16,831 bases of DNA. It comes from Actinomycetota bacterium. Its GTDB lineage: Bacteria; Actinomycetota; Actinomycetes; Propionibacteriales; Nocardioidaceae. The stretch spans positions 1 through 16,831 of the forward strand of contig WLIH01000006.1 of NCBI GenBank assembly GCA_009702305.1, given 5' to 3'. The translations under genes and the position numbers were made by a program. A model generated the notes under the pieces. It was not told the origin of the DNA and ran no database searches. It was given only the letters and a program-made list of their open reading frames with translations. Positions 6,839 to 14,397 of the stretch are shown one piece after another (the first letter of the stretch is position 1; each line of letters begins with the position of its first letter).

Positions 6839-8194
6839 GTGGCTGACGGTCTCGTCTTCCTGGTCGCGGGCGGGTGCCTGCTGATCGCCGTCGTCCTGCC
6901 CCAGCTGCTCAGTGCGTACGCCGTGTCGGCGCCGATGGTGCTCGTCGGCGTCGGGCTGGCGCTCGGTCTGTTGCCGATCCCGGACCACTTCGCGCTCGAC
7001 CCGGCGGCCGACCGGGCCGTGGTGCAGCACGTCACCGAGCTGACCGTCCTGGTCGCCCTGATGGGCGTCGGGCTGGCGTTGGACCGCCCGCTGCGCTGGC
7101 GCACCCCGCGGACCTGGGCGAGCTGGTCGCCGACCTGGCGGCTGCTGGCCGTGACCATGCCGCTGAGCATCGCCGCGGTGGCGCTGCTGGGCTGGTGGGT
7201 GGCGGGCCTCGCGCCGGCGGCCGCCGTGCTGCTCGGCGCCGCCCTCGCACCGACCGACCCCGTGCTGGCCTCCGACGTCCAGGTCGGCGGGCCGATGGTC
7301 GCCGAGGACCTCGAGCAGCTGGAGGCGGGGCTGTCCGAGGAGGACGCCGACACCGCCGCCCGGCTCGACGAGGTGCGCTTCGCCCTGACCGCGGAGGCCG
7401 GTCTCAACGATGGTCTGGCCTTCCCGTTCGTCCACCTCGCGGTGCTGATGGCCGCGGGCGGCCTCGGCGCCGGCGGCGTCGCCGCGTGGCTGGCGTGGGA
7501 TGTCGTCGGCAAGGTCGCCATCGGCCTCGCGGTCGGCCTGGGCGCCGGCTGGCTGCTCGGGCGGACGGCGTTCCGCTCGCCTCGCGCCTCGCTGCGCCTG
7601 GCCGAGCAGAGGGAGCCGCTGCTCGCGCTGGCCGCCCTGCTGGCGTCGTACGGCGCCGCGCAGGTCGTGGGCGGCTACGGCTTCCTGGCCGTCTTCACCT
7701 GCGCGATGGCCATGCGGGCCTCCGAGCGGGCTCACGACTACCACCGCTCGATGCACGAGGTGGTGGAGCGGCTCGAGCGGTTGATGACGCTGGCCGTCCT
7801 GCTCTTCCTCGGCATCGCGACCACGCGTGGACTGCTCGCCGACCTCGAGCCCGGAGGGGTGCTGGTCGGTCTGGCGCTCGTCCTCGTGGTCCGGCCGCTG
7901 GCGGGCATGGTCGCGCTCAGTGTCCGCCCGCGCGATGAGAAGCGGCCCGGCGGTCTCGCTCCCGGCGAGCGCTGGGCCGTGTCCTTCTTCGGGGTGCGCG
8001 GGGTCGGCTCGCTGTTCTACCTCGCCTACGCGACCGGGGAGGCCGAGTTCGCCGACGCGCCGCTGCTGTGGTCGACGGTCGCCTTCACGGTGGTGCTCTC
8101 GGTGTTGGTGCACGGCATCACGGCCGGACCGTGGCTGGCGCGTCTCGACCGCCTGCGCGGCGCCGACGGTCCAGGCCTGGCGCGCACCGGCTGA
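6839..8194 (+). CDS. CPA1-family Na+/H+ (cation/proton) antiporter
   Basis: Integral membrane exchanger of 451 aa with about 12 hydrophobic segments, expected to expel Na+ or K+ in exchange for protons. Hallmarks of CPA1/NhaP-type proteins are TDP at 139-141 (APTDPVLASDVQ), the ion-binding Asn-Asp pair N190-D191 in AEAGLNDGLAFPF, and R387 in FFGVRGVGSLFY. Between the TDP helix and the ND helix lies an acidic loop (about 153-178, EDLEQLEAGLSEEDAD) that looks longer than in typical relatives. The start is a GTG at 6839 that begins directly before the first hydrophobic helix; the ribosome site is weak (GCGAG). It follows the 78-aa gene by 30 bases. A short CCCC-TTC-GGGG stem lies after the stop (8200-8210). 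The transported ion cannot be decided. Confidence 0.93.
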   Translation: MADGLVFLVAGGCLLIAVVLPQLLSAYAVSAPMVLVGVGLALGLLPIPDHFALDPAADRAVVQHVTELTVLVALMGVGLALDRPLRWRTPRTWASWSPTWRLLAVTMPLSIAAVALLGWWVAGLAPAAAVLLGAALAPTDPVLASDVQVGGPMVAEDLEQLEAGLSEEDADTAARLDEVRFALTAEAGLNDGLAFPFVHLAVLMAAGGLGAGGVAAWLAWDVVGKVAIGLAVGLGAGWLLGRTAFRSPRASLRLAEQREPLLALAALLASYGAAQVVGGYGFLAVFTCAMAMRASERAHDYHRSMHEVVERLERLMTLAVLLFLGIATTRGLLADLEPGGVLVGLALVLVVRPLAGMVALSVRPRDEKRPGGLAPGERWAVSFFGVRGVGSLFYLAYATGEAEFADAPLLWSTVAFTVVLSVLVHGITAGPWLARLDRLRGADGPGLARTG

Positions 8195-8247
8195 CCTCAC
8201 CCCTTCGGGGCGCGTCGGCGGGCCTCCAGCCGGGTAGAGGTCGAGGT

Positions 8248-9207
8248 ATGGACCTTCCCCGCGCCCGCGGCGCCTTCGGCGCCGACCTCTTCACCGCGAT
8301 GCGTGCCGGCGATCCGACGCTGCTCGACCCGAGCGCCAAGCCCGAGCACGACGAGGATGCGGCGATCGCCCTGTGGGCGCTCTACGAGCTGCACTACCGC
8401 GGGTTCGACGACGTCGACGCGCGGCTCGAGTGGGACGCCGACCTGCTGCGCGCGCGAGGCGCGCTCGAGGCCGACCTGGAGACGCGGCTGCGCTCGCGCT
8501 ACGAGTCGCCGGACCTGCCGGACGTGGCGTCGACCGACTTCGCCACGGCGTTCTTCGCCTTCGTCGAGGAACACGACGGGGCCTCGCTCGCCGCCCATGT
8601 GCAGACCCGTGCCGACCAGGCGCAGGTGCTCGAGCTGCTGCGCCTGCGCTCGGTCTACCACCTCAAGGAGACCGACCCCACGGCCTGGGTCGTGCCCCGG
8701 CTGCCGGCCCGCGCCCAGGCCTCGCTGGTCGAGCTGATGTACGACGAGTACGGCACCGGCGACCCCCGGCGCCTGCACGCGCAGCTGTTCGCCGACGGCC
8801 TGGCCGCATGCGGGCTGAGCGCGGACTACGGCGCCTACGTCGACGAGGCCCCGCTGGAGGTGCTGGAGCAGAACAACGCGATGTCGCTCTTCGGTCTGCA
8901 CCGACGCCTGCGCGGCGCCGCCCTCGGTCACCTGGCGGCGTTCGAGGCGAGCAGCTCGCTGCCCTCGCGACGACTGGTGCAGGGCCTGCAGCGCCTGGAG
9001 ATGCCGGCGGCGATGTCGCGCTACTACGCCGAGCACGTGGAGGCCGATGCCGTGCACGAGCAGCTGGCCGTGCGCACCATGTGCGGCAGCCTGGTCGAGG
9101 AGCAGCCGCGCCTGCTCGACGACGTCTACTTCGGCGCCTTCAGCTGCCTCGACCTCGAGGACCGGCTCGCCCGTCGGCTGCTCGCCACCTGGGGAGTCGC
9201 CGCGTGA
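8248..9207 (+). CDS. iron-containing redox enzyme of the haem-oxygenase-like (HDO) fold
   Basis: A 319-aa helical protein matching the iron-containing redox enzyme family (PF14518-like), a haem-oxygenase-fold group that includes diiron oxidases and oxygenases such as UndA and SznF. Candidate metal ligands in order are H49 (YELHYRGF), E162/D166/E167 (ELMYDEYGTGD), H177, H228, E233, and H263/D267/H270 (YYAEHVEADAVHEQ). The ELMYDEYG and HVEADxxH patterns are typical of the group. The ATG at 8248 has AGAGG at 7 bases' spacing. Its stop overlaps the GTG of the CDGSH gene (GTGA at 9204-9207), implying coupled expression. The reaction is not known; oxygen activation at a non-haem iron site is inferred from family. 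No signal peptide, so cytoplasmic. Confidence 0.88.
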   Translation: MDLPRARGAFGADLFTAMRAGDPTLLDPSAKPEHDEDAAIALWALYELHYRGFDDVDARLEWDADLLRARGALEADLETRLRSRYESPDLPDVASTDFATAFFAFVEEHDGASLAAHVQTRADQAQVLELLRLRSVYHLKETDPTAWVVPRLPARAQASLVELMYDEYGTGDPRRLHAQLFADGLAACGLSADYGAYVDEAPLEVLEQNNAMSLFGLHRRLRGAALGHLAAFEASSSLPSRRLVQGLQRLEMPAAMSRYYAEHVEADAVHEQLAVRTMCGSLVEEQPRLLDDVYFGAFSCLDLEDRLARRLLATWGVAA

Positions 9208-9413
9208 GCGAGCAGAGCAGGCCCGCACCCGATGTCGTCCTGTGTCCCGGCGGCCCGATGCTGCTGCGTGGCACTCAGGTGGTCGAGGACGCCGACGGGG
9301 TGCAGCACACGACGACGCGTCCGGTGTCGGCCCTCTGCCGCTGCCACCGCTCGGCGACCAAGCCGTGGTGCGACGGCACCCACAAGCTGCTGCCCGACAA
9401 GCTGCGCCCCTGA
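9204..9413 (+). CDS. CDGSH iron-sulfur domain protein
   Basis: A 69-aa single-domain CDGSH protein that should bind one redox-active 2Fe-2S cluster through three Cys and one His. The ligands are C45, C47, C56 and H60 in CRCHRSATKPWCDGTH, a full match to the CxCx2(S/T)x3PxCDG(S/T)xH pattern. C14 near the N terminus is outside the motif. No membrane anchor is visible, so it is soluble, unlike mitoNEET. The GTG start at 9204 overlaps the TGA of the iron-enzyme gene, so the two are made together. Electron transfer to, or cluster/iron handling for, that enzyme is the natural inference. It ends just before a hairpin shared with the convergent methyltransferase. Confidence 0.94.
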   Translation: MSEQSRPAPDVVLCPGGPMLLRGTQVVEDADGVQHTTTRPVSALCRCHRSATKPWCDGTHKLLPDKLRP

Positions 9414-9415
9414 CG

Positions 9416-9445
9416 CACCCGGCCTCCCGGAGGCCGCCTCGGGTG
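9416..9445. terminator. nested hairpin between CDGSH gene and methyltransferase
   Basis: CACCCG (9416-9421) pairs with CGGGTG (9440-9445). Within it GGCCTC (9421-9426) pairs with GAGGCC (9430-9435) around a CCG loop. The whole structure fills the 32 bases between the two convergent stop codons, so it probably ends both transcripts. Confidence 0.7.
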
Positions 9446-10093
9446 TCAGGGCCGACGCAGGTGGGCGAGCACCCCGCGCTCACCGGGACGCACATCGACC
9501 GTGACCAGGTCGCCGTACGCCGAGGCCTCGCCGCTCATCCTGGTCGCCTGGGCCGTGGTGCCCAACTGGAGGACGAGGGATCCGCCCCGCAGCAGGTGCT
9601 GCGACGCGACGCTCAGGCACTCGCGGGCGACCCCGAGACCGTCGTCGCCTCCGTCGATCGCGAGCAGCGGGTCGGCCGGGTAGCGGCCGGTGTCGGCGTG
9701 GGGCACCCAGGGCGGGTCGGCGATGACCATCGCGAACTCCTCCTGAGGCGCCAGCATCTCGTCGAGGCGACCTTCGCGGACCTCGACCCGACCTCCCCAC
9801 CCCGTGGCGTCGGCGTTGCGGCGGGCGTAGGCGCACGCCACCGGGCTCGCGTCGACGCACACCAGCGGGCGCGGCTCGAGCGCCACGGCGAGGAGTCCGA
9901 TCTGGCCTGCCCCGGAGCACAGCTCGAGCACCGGGCCCGAGGGTCCGGCACGCAGCAGGTCGGCCGCCCAGCGGGACTGGTCGGCCGTCCAGGCGCGTGG
10001 CTCCAGGACCCGCTCGTCGTAGGCGATGCGCAGGTGTCCGAACCAGGTCAGGCGCTCGACCGGACTGGTCGGATGGCGCTCGGTCGTCGTCAC
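9446..10093 (-). CDS. class I SAM-dependent methyltransferase (HemK/RsmC-like small domain)
   Basis: A 215-aa methyltransferase with one Rossmann-like domain. The SAM-binding motif I is LELCSGAGQIG (56-66), the acidic end of strand 2 is D81 (VCVDASP), and the catalytic-type motif is DPPWVPH at 126-132. The (N/D)PP(Y/F/W) signature marks amino-methyltransferases of the HemK, RsmC and TrmN6 kinds that modify N atoms of protein Gln, rRNA/tRNA bases or DNA; which one applies here is unknown. The GTG at 10093 is chosen because GGAGG stands 7 bases upstream and the residues before it (RPV) are not family-like; a longer open frame to 10909 is noncoding. It faces the iron-enzyme/CDGSH pair over a shared terminator, so it is probably expressed separately. 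Confidence 0.88.
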   Translation of the reverse strand: MTTTERHPTSPVERLTWFGHLRIAYDERVLEPRAWTADQSRWAADLLRAGPSGPVLELCSGAGQIGLLAVALEPRPLVCVDASPVACAYARRNADATGWGGRVEVREGRLDEMLAPQEEFAMVIADPPWVPHADTGRYPADPLLAIDGGDDGLGVARECLSVASQHLLRGGSLVLQLGTTAQATRMSGEASAYGDLVTVDVRPGERGVLAHLRRP

Positions 10094-10213
10094 GGGTCGT
10101 CCTCCGGGGTCGTCGATGCGGTCCCACGTCGCCTGCCCCGATGCTCGCGGGACAAACGGCCTCTCACCCCAACAGGTGGATCGGTCGGGCCGCCGGCTGG
10201 GCAGATCACCGGT

Positions 10214-10627
10214 ATGACGATCACCGCGCTCCCCGCCCTGCGGCTGCCGTTCGCCTTCAGTGCGGCGTACCGCCTGCCCGGGCTGCTGTTCGCGATCACG
10301 CCGGCGACGACCTGGGTCGAGGTCGGGGAGGACGGCCTCGACGTGCGCTTCGGGCCGTGGCGGCTGCGGACGCCGTTGAGCAACGTTGTCTCGGTCGAGC
10401 GCTCCGGCGGGTTCGCGTGGTGGCGCACCGCCGGGCCGGCGCGGCTCTCGCTCAGCGACCGTGGCGTCACGTTCGCGACCAACCGTGACGACGCCGTGTG
10501 CCTGACCTTCCGGGAGCCGGTCGTGGCGATCGACCCGACCGGCACCATCCGCCACCGCGCCGCGACCATCACCGTGGCCGACGTCGACGGCCTGATCGCG
10601 ATGCTGGCGCGGCGCACTCTGAACTGA
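10214..10627 (+). CDS. conserved-looking hypothetical protein, beta-rich (137 aa)
   Basis: Not recognised by function. The ATG at 10214 has only a weak ribosome site. The sequence is rich in predicted strands with regular aromatic and basic positions: LRLPFAFSAAYRLPG, WVEVGEDGLDVRFGPWRLRTPLSN, then FAWWRTAGPARLSLSDRGVTFATN and VCLTFREPV. It ends in a helix (VADVDGLIAMLARR). The alternating pattern resembles a PH-like beta barrel, but that is a guess from pattern only. There is no signal peptide, and one moderately hydrophobic stretch (about 22-31) is too short to be a firm membrane helix. It diverges from the methyltransferase across 120 bases that should hold both promoters; I see no clear -35/-10 pair there. 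Confidence 0.75.
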   Translation: MTITALPALRLPFAFSAAYRLPGLLFAITPATTWVEVGEDGLDVRFGPWRLRTPLSNVVSVERSGGFAWWRTAGPARLSLSDRGVTFATNRDDAVCLTFREPVVAIDPTGTIRHRAATITVADVDGLIAMLARRTLN

Positions 10628-10668
10628 GCCGAAAGCGCCACGCCGACGGCGGTGGATGGTAAAGATGA

Positions 10669-10687
10669 GCGCGGCGGAGCGCCGCGC
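10669..10687 (+). terminator. GC-rich 8-bp hairpin between the hypothetical gene and the secreted protein
   Basis: GCGCGGCG (10669-10676) pairs perfectly with CGCCGCGC (10680-10687) around a GAG loop, 42 bases after the hypothetical gene's stop. No T-run follows. It may end the upstream transcript or be a leader hairpin of the secreted-protein mRNA. It argues against the in-frame ATGs at 10656 and 10665 as starts of the next gene, since the stem would then be inside coding sequence. Confidence 0.45.
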
Positions 10688-10733
10688 CCCGTCGCCGGCT
10701 CCGCGCCGGACGGCTCGTCCCGAAAGCTCCCCC

Positions 10734-13700
10734 ATGCGCCTGCGCACCACGCTCGTCTCGCTGCTGACCCTTGCCCTCCCGGTGGCTCTGACGCCGGTCC
10801 TGGCCGCCCCGGCCGAAGCCGTCCCGGGCTTCGTCCTGCCGTCGGCCGACGACGTCGTGGTGCTGGCGACGGACGCCCAGGCCGGCCAGGTACACCTCGC
10901 CCGCGCCACCTTCGGGCTGGGGGTCGGTGCGTCCGAGGTGGCGACCTTCCCCCGTGGCAGCGCGGTCGCCGTGGCGCCCGACGGCTCCGTCGTGGTCTAC
11001 GACCCCCTCGCCGGCACGGTGACGAGGTACGACGACGCCCCTGGGACCGTGCCGGCGGTGGCCTTCGCCGGCATCGCGCCGGCATCGGCCGTGGACGCCT
11101 CGATCACGGTCGCCGACGACGGCACTGTCTATGTCGCCTCCGATAGCGGCTCCTACCGGCTCGACGGGAGCGGTGCGCACACCCAGCTGCCCGAGGTCGT
11201 GCGGGCCACCGGGACCGTGCCACCGAGCGCGATCGTCGCCGGCCCGGGCGGCTCCCTGCTCGGGCTGTTCGACGGACACCTCTACCGACTCGCGTCGGGT
11301 GCCGCGGACTGGGTCGAGGTCACCGAGCTCGTCACGGGACCGGTCGATGCCCTCGCTGTCGCTGCCGACGGCACGGTCTACGTCGCACCGACCGGCACGC
11401 CCGGAACCGTGCGCAGTCTGCTCGGTGTCGGCACCTCCGACCCGAGCTTCGGGCCGGACGTCGTCCTTGGCGCGGACTCGGTGCGCGCGCTCGCCGTCGA
11501 CGTCTCCGGCCGGGTCGTGGCCACGGTCGCGTCCGACACGGCGGCTCGAGCCGCCGCCGGGCAGGCTCCCGAGTCGGTGCAGCTGGCCCCGGGCGCCGAG
11601 GGACTCGGGGTCTGGGCACCGGTCCCGCAGGTCACCGCCGCCGGGCCGCCGTCGGCGGTACGGGACACCCCCTTCAGCTACACCTTCCTGGCGGAGTACG
11701 GCCCCACCGTCACCGGCGTCCCGCTCACCTGGGCGCTCACGGCCGGTTCGCTGCCGCCCGGACTCAGCCTCGACGCCGCGACCGGCACGCTCAGCGGCAC
11801 CCCGACGGCGTACGGCACGTCGACCTTCACGCTGCGGGCCGGCAACGGCGCCCGCGGTGCCACCGTCGAGACGTCGCTGACGGTCCCCGCCCCGGAGTTC
11901 GACGATGAGCTGGACCCGAGCATCGACGGCTCCCCGGTCGTCGGCAGCGTCCTGCAGGCCCTGGCGGGCAGCTACGTGCCGAGCGATGCGACGTTGTCCT
12001 ACGTCTGGCGGGCCAACGGAGAGCCGATCCCGCACGCTCCCGACGCGGCGTCGTTCACGCTGACCCCGGCCGAGCAGGGCAGTCAGATCAGTGTCACCAT
12101 CACCGCCCGGGCCACCGACTACGCCGACAACGTGCGCACCGCGACGGCAGTCGGTCCGGTGACGGGAGGGGCGGCTGCCTCGCCCGCGGCGGGCGACCTC
12201 TACTTCTACGACCGGACCACCAACCGGATCGTGCGCAAGGACGCCGCCGGCGGGGAGAGCATCGTCGTGGACGGCGAGGGCTACTCCCAGCCGCAGACCG
12301 ACGGGCTCGGCCGGGTCTACCTGGTCCACGACGTCGAGCTCGACCTGGGTAGCTACGCCCAGGAGATCGTGCGCATCGACCCGAGCGGCCCGGTCGTCGT
12401 CGCCGGCCCCGTCGAGCGGGTCGACGCGTTCGCCGTGGCCCAGGACGGCTCGGTCGTGTACGTCGCGCTCGACAGCTCGATCACGCCGTGGTCCGACGCG
12501 GCTGCTGGGGCGACCGAGACCTACCCCGAGCTGGACGGCTTCGGCATCCGCTCGTTCTCGGCGCCGGCCTGCGTTTGCGCGCCGTTCGTGCTCGTCGACG
12601 GCTCGGGCGCACTCGTGCTCGTGCTCCCGGGGATCGGGGCGTTCCGGCCCGACCTCCCGATCGCCTTCCGCCAGGTCGTCGCCGGCGCGAGCGGTGCGAT
12701 CTACCTGTCCACCGATCACGAGGTGCTGTCGTCGGACGGCGTCCGCGCCGAGGGTGAACCCGACCTGGACATCCGCTCCTTCGCCGTCGACGCAGCCGGC
12801 GCCGTCTACACGGTGTCCGACGTCAACCGCTCCGAGGTCCGGGTGGTGCGCAAGTACCTCACGCCGACGACGTTCGAGCAGGTGCGTGCCACGGTCGGGA
12901 CCGGCCTCGCGATCTCAGCGCCCGCGCCGACGATCGATCCGGCGACTCCCCCGGGAGGCTCGGTGGGGGAGCCGTACTCCTACACCTTCACGGCGACCAC
13001 CGCTGCCGGCACGCCGCCGGCCATCTTCAGCTCCGCCGGGCCGGTGCCCGACGGGTTGACCCTCAGCGCCAGCGGCGTGCTCTCGGGCACGCCGACCGTC
13101 GCCGGGACTTTCGAGTTCGCGGTCTCAGCCAGCCACGCGGTCTTCGCCGACGAGACGGCGCCCTTGACGGTCGTGATCGCACCGGGCGCCTCGACGCCGC
13201 CGGTCGGTGGCGAGCCGCTCGCGGTGCGGGTGCCCGAGGTCGTCGTGCCGACCGGGGTCCGGGTGGGCACGCCGGTCACGGCGTCCCTGGCGGCTCCGGT
13301 GTCGCCGGCCGCAGCGGTCGTCACCTGGCAGTGGTTGCGCGCCGGCGAGCCGATCCCCGGGGCGACCGGCCCGACGTACACCCCGGTGCCGGCAGACCTC
13401 GGCCGGGTCCTGACAGCCGTGGCGAGCGGCACCGCACCCGGGTACGTCGAGGCGTCGTCGCGCGCGTCGACCGGACCGGTGCTCGCCGGTGTGCTGAGCG
13501 GGTTGGCGGTCGTCCTGCCCGACACGGCGCGGGTCGGAGTGCCGGTGCTCGCGATGGTCTCGGCGCCGACGCCGACCGCGGACCTCGTCTACGCCTGGTC
13601 GGTCGGGGGTGTCGCGCGCCCGGGCGTCACCGGCCCGACGTACACGCCGGCCGCCTCCGACCTCGGCAAGACCATCACCGTGCAGGTGGGTGCCAGCCGA

Positions 13701-14270
13701 GCCGGGTTCGACTCGGCGACGGCGTCCGACAGCGTCGGTCCGGTGGCTGCTGCGCCGACGACGCCCGTGGTGGCACTCACCGGTCGCGCCGTGGTCGGCT
13801 CCACGATCACGGCGAGCCTGGGCGGCGTCGAGAAGGATGCGGCCGTGTCGTGGTCGTGGCTGGCCGGAGACACGGTGGTCGGCTCCGCGACCGGACCCGA
13901 GCTGCCGGTGCGGGCCTGGATGTGGGGTCGGCGCCTGCGGGCGGTCGCGACCGTCGCCGGCACGCCCGCGATCTCGGCAGCGACCCCTCCGGTCCGGATG
14001 GGCCGGCTGGTCGTCGACGTCGTCGAGGAGGCGGTCCGGCGCGGTGGCGAGCTGCAGGTCGTCGGGTCGCAGCTCCTGCCGGGGGCATCGTGGACCCTCT
14101 CGTTCGCCTCGGGTCGGCGCCTCGCCAGCGGGACGGCCGGGCGACTGGGCAAGCTCGACGAGGTCGTCTCGCTGCCGACCACCATCGCGCTCGGCAGCGA
14201 CCGGATCGTGGTGTTGCGGGTGGCCGGCATCGACGATCCGGCTCGGGACACCGTCACGGTGCGGGGCTGA
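10734..14270 (+). CDS. large secreted protein with two beta-propeller and multiple Ig-like domains
   Basis: An 1178-aa exported protein of unknown role, probably extracellular. A Sec signal peptide (MRLRTTLVSLLTLALPVALT, cleavage likely after APAEA at 29) fixes the ATG at 10734; ATGs at 10656 and 10665 only add a disordered Arg/Pro tail. Domain order by residue: propeller-like repeats (about 30-300) with DGTVYVA-type blades; a putative-Ig He_PIG module (302-385, PPGLSLDAATGTLSGTP); an Ig-like YxWxxxGxPI module (386-479). Then comes a second propeller (481-731) and a second He_PIG (731-819, PDGLTLSASGVLSGTP). Three more YxW Ig-like modules follow (826-916, 919-1004, 1006-1088), then a unique C terminus (1088-1178). 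The only Cys are C613 and C615. There is no LPxTG motif, no C-terminal membrane helix and no SLH domain, so the anchor, if any, is unknown. Adhesion or ligand binding is inferred from architecture. Confidence 0.88.
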   Translation: MRLRTTLVSLLTLALPVALTPVLAAPAEAVPGFVLPSADDVVVLATDAQAGQVHLARATFGLGVGASEVATFPRGSAVAVAPDGSVVVYDPLAGTVTRYDDAPGTVPAVAFAGIAPASAVDASITVADDGTVYVASDSGSYRLDGSGAHTQLPEVVRATGTVPPSAIVAGPGGSLLGLFDGHLYRLASGAADWVEVTELVTGPVDALAVAADGTVYVAPTGTPGTVRSLLGVGTSDPSFGPDVVLGADSVRALAVDVSGRVVATVASDTAARAAAGQAPESVQLAPGAEGLGVWAPVPQVTAAGPPSAVRDTPFSYTFLAEYGPTVTGVPLTWALTAGSLPPGLSLDAATGTLSGTPTAYGTSTFTLRAGNGARGATVETSLTVPAPEFDDELDPSIDGSPVVGSVLQALAGSYVPSDATLSYVWRANGEPIPHAPDAASFTLTPAEQGSQISVTITARATDYADNVRTATAVGPVTGGAAASPAAGDLYFYDRTTNRIVRKDAAGGESIVVDGEGYSQPQTDGLGRVYLVHDVELDLGSYAQEIVRIDPSGPVVVAGPVERVDAFAVAQDGSVVYVALDSSITPWSDAAAGATETYPELDGFGIRSFSAPACVCAPFVLVDGSGALVLVLPGIGAFRPDLPIAFRQVVAGASGAIYLSTDHEVLSSDGVRAEGEPDLDIRSFAVDAAGAVYTVSDVNRSEVRVVRKYLTPTTFEQVRATVGTGLAISAPAPTIDPATPPGGSVGEPYSYTFTATTAAGTPPAIFSSAGPVPDGLTLSASGVLSGTPTVAGTFEFAVSASHAVFADETAPLTVVIAPGASTPPVGGEPLAVRVPEVVVPTGVRVGTPVTASLAAPVSPAAAVVTWQWLRAGEPIPGATGPTYTPVPADLGRVLTAVASGTAPGYVEASSRASTGPVLAGVLSGLAVVLPDTARVGVPVLAMVSAPTPTADLVYAWSVGGVARPGVTGPTYTPAASDLGKTITVQVGASRAGFDSATASDSVGPVAAAPTTPVVALTGRAVVGSTITASLGGVEKDAAVSWSWLAGDTVVGSATGPELPVRAWMWGRRLRAVATVAGTPAISAATPPVRMGRLVVDVVEEAVRRGGELQVVGSQLLPGASWTLSFASGRRLASGTAGRLGKLDEVVSLPTTIALGSDRIVVLRVAGIDDPARDTVTVRG
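13365..13386 (+). repeat. coding repeat copy 1 (TGPTYTP motif of an Ig-like module)
   Basis: A 22-bp DNA repeat encoding the core TGPTYTP, matching 13629-13650 at 21 of 22 positions. The copies are 264 bp (88 codons) apart, the length of one Ig-like module, and mark recent or conserved duplication inside the secreted protein. Confidence 0.8.
13629..13650 (+). repeat. coding repeat copy 2 (TGPTYTP motif of an Ig-like module)
   Basis: Second copy of the 22-bp repeat at 13365-13386, with a single C-to-G change. It is followed in both copies by a diverged but alignable stretch (PVPADLGR against PAASDLGK). Confidence 0.8.
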
Positions 14271-14292
14271 CTCGGGCCGGATCTGTCTCAAC

Positions 14293-14304
14293 TGGATCGA
14301 TCCA
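14293..14304. promoter_or_regulatory. 12-bp perfect palindrome upstream of the PEPCK gene, possible operator
   Basis: TGGATCGATCCA is self-complementary; flanking ACT...AGT extends the symmetry with one base out of register. It lies 94 bases before the PEPCK ATG in the 127-base gap after the secreted-protein gene, a natural operator position. A weak CCCCG/CGGGG stem (14309-14328) follows. No regulator can be named. Confidence 0.35.
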
Positions 14305-14397
14305 AGTCCCCCGACTGCGGAGGCGGGGCGAGGAATGGGTACCGTGCCCGCAACCCAGGCGCCGACAGGCGACGACGGCACACCGGAAGGCAACACC

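Noticed and set aside
4069..7521. Open frame of 1150 codons on the - strand
   Set aside because: It overlaps the thiolase, the antiporter and other well-supported genes, has low-complexity Arg/Pro/Ala composition and no recognisable domain; part of it is the reductase gene read in another frame. It is a GC-bias shadow.
8200..8210. CCCC-TTC-GGGG as a terminator after the antiporter
   Set aside because: Only a 4-bp stem with no T-run; in such GC-rich DNA this is easily chance, so it is mentioned but not called.
10656..10733. Earlier starts (10656, 10665) for the secreted protein
   Set aside because: They would add 23-26 charged residues before a normal signal peptide and put a strong hairpin (10669-10687) inside coding sequence.
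10569..12719. Open frame of 716 codons on the - strand opposite the secreted protein
   Set aside because: Composition is Arg/Gly/Asp-rich with no motifs, and the + strand carries a signal peptide and recognisable Ig modules, so it is a shadow.
13365..13650. Repeats as a possible CRISPR or mobile element
   Set aside because: The two 22-bp copies are in frame within Ig-like modules 264 bp apart and are explained by protein domain duplication.
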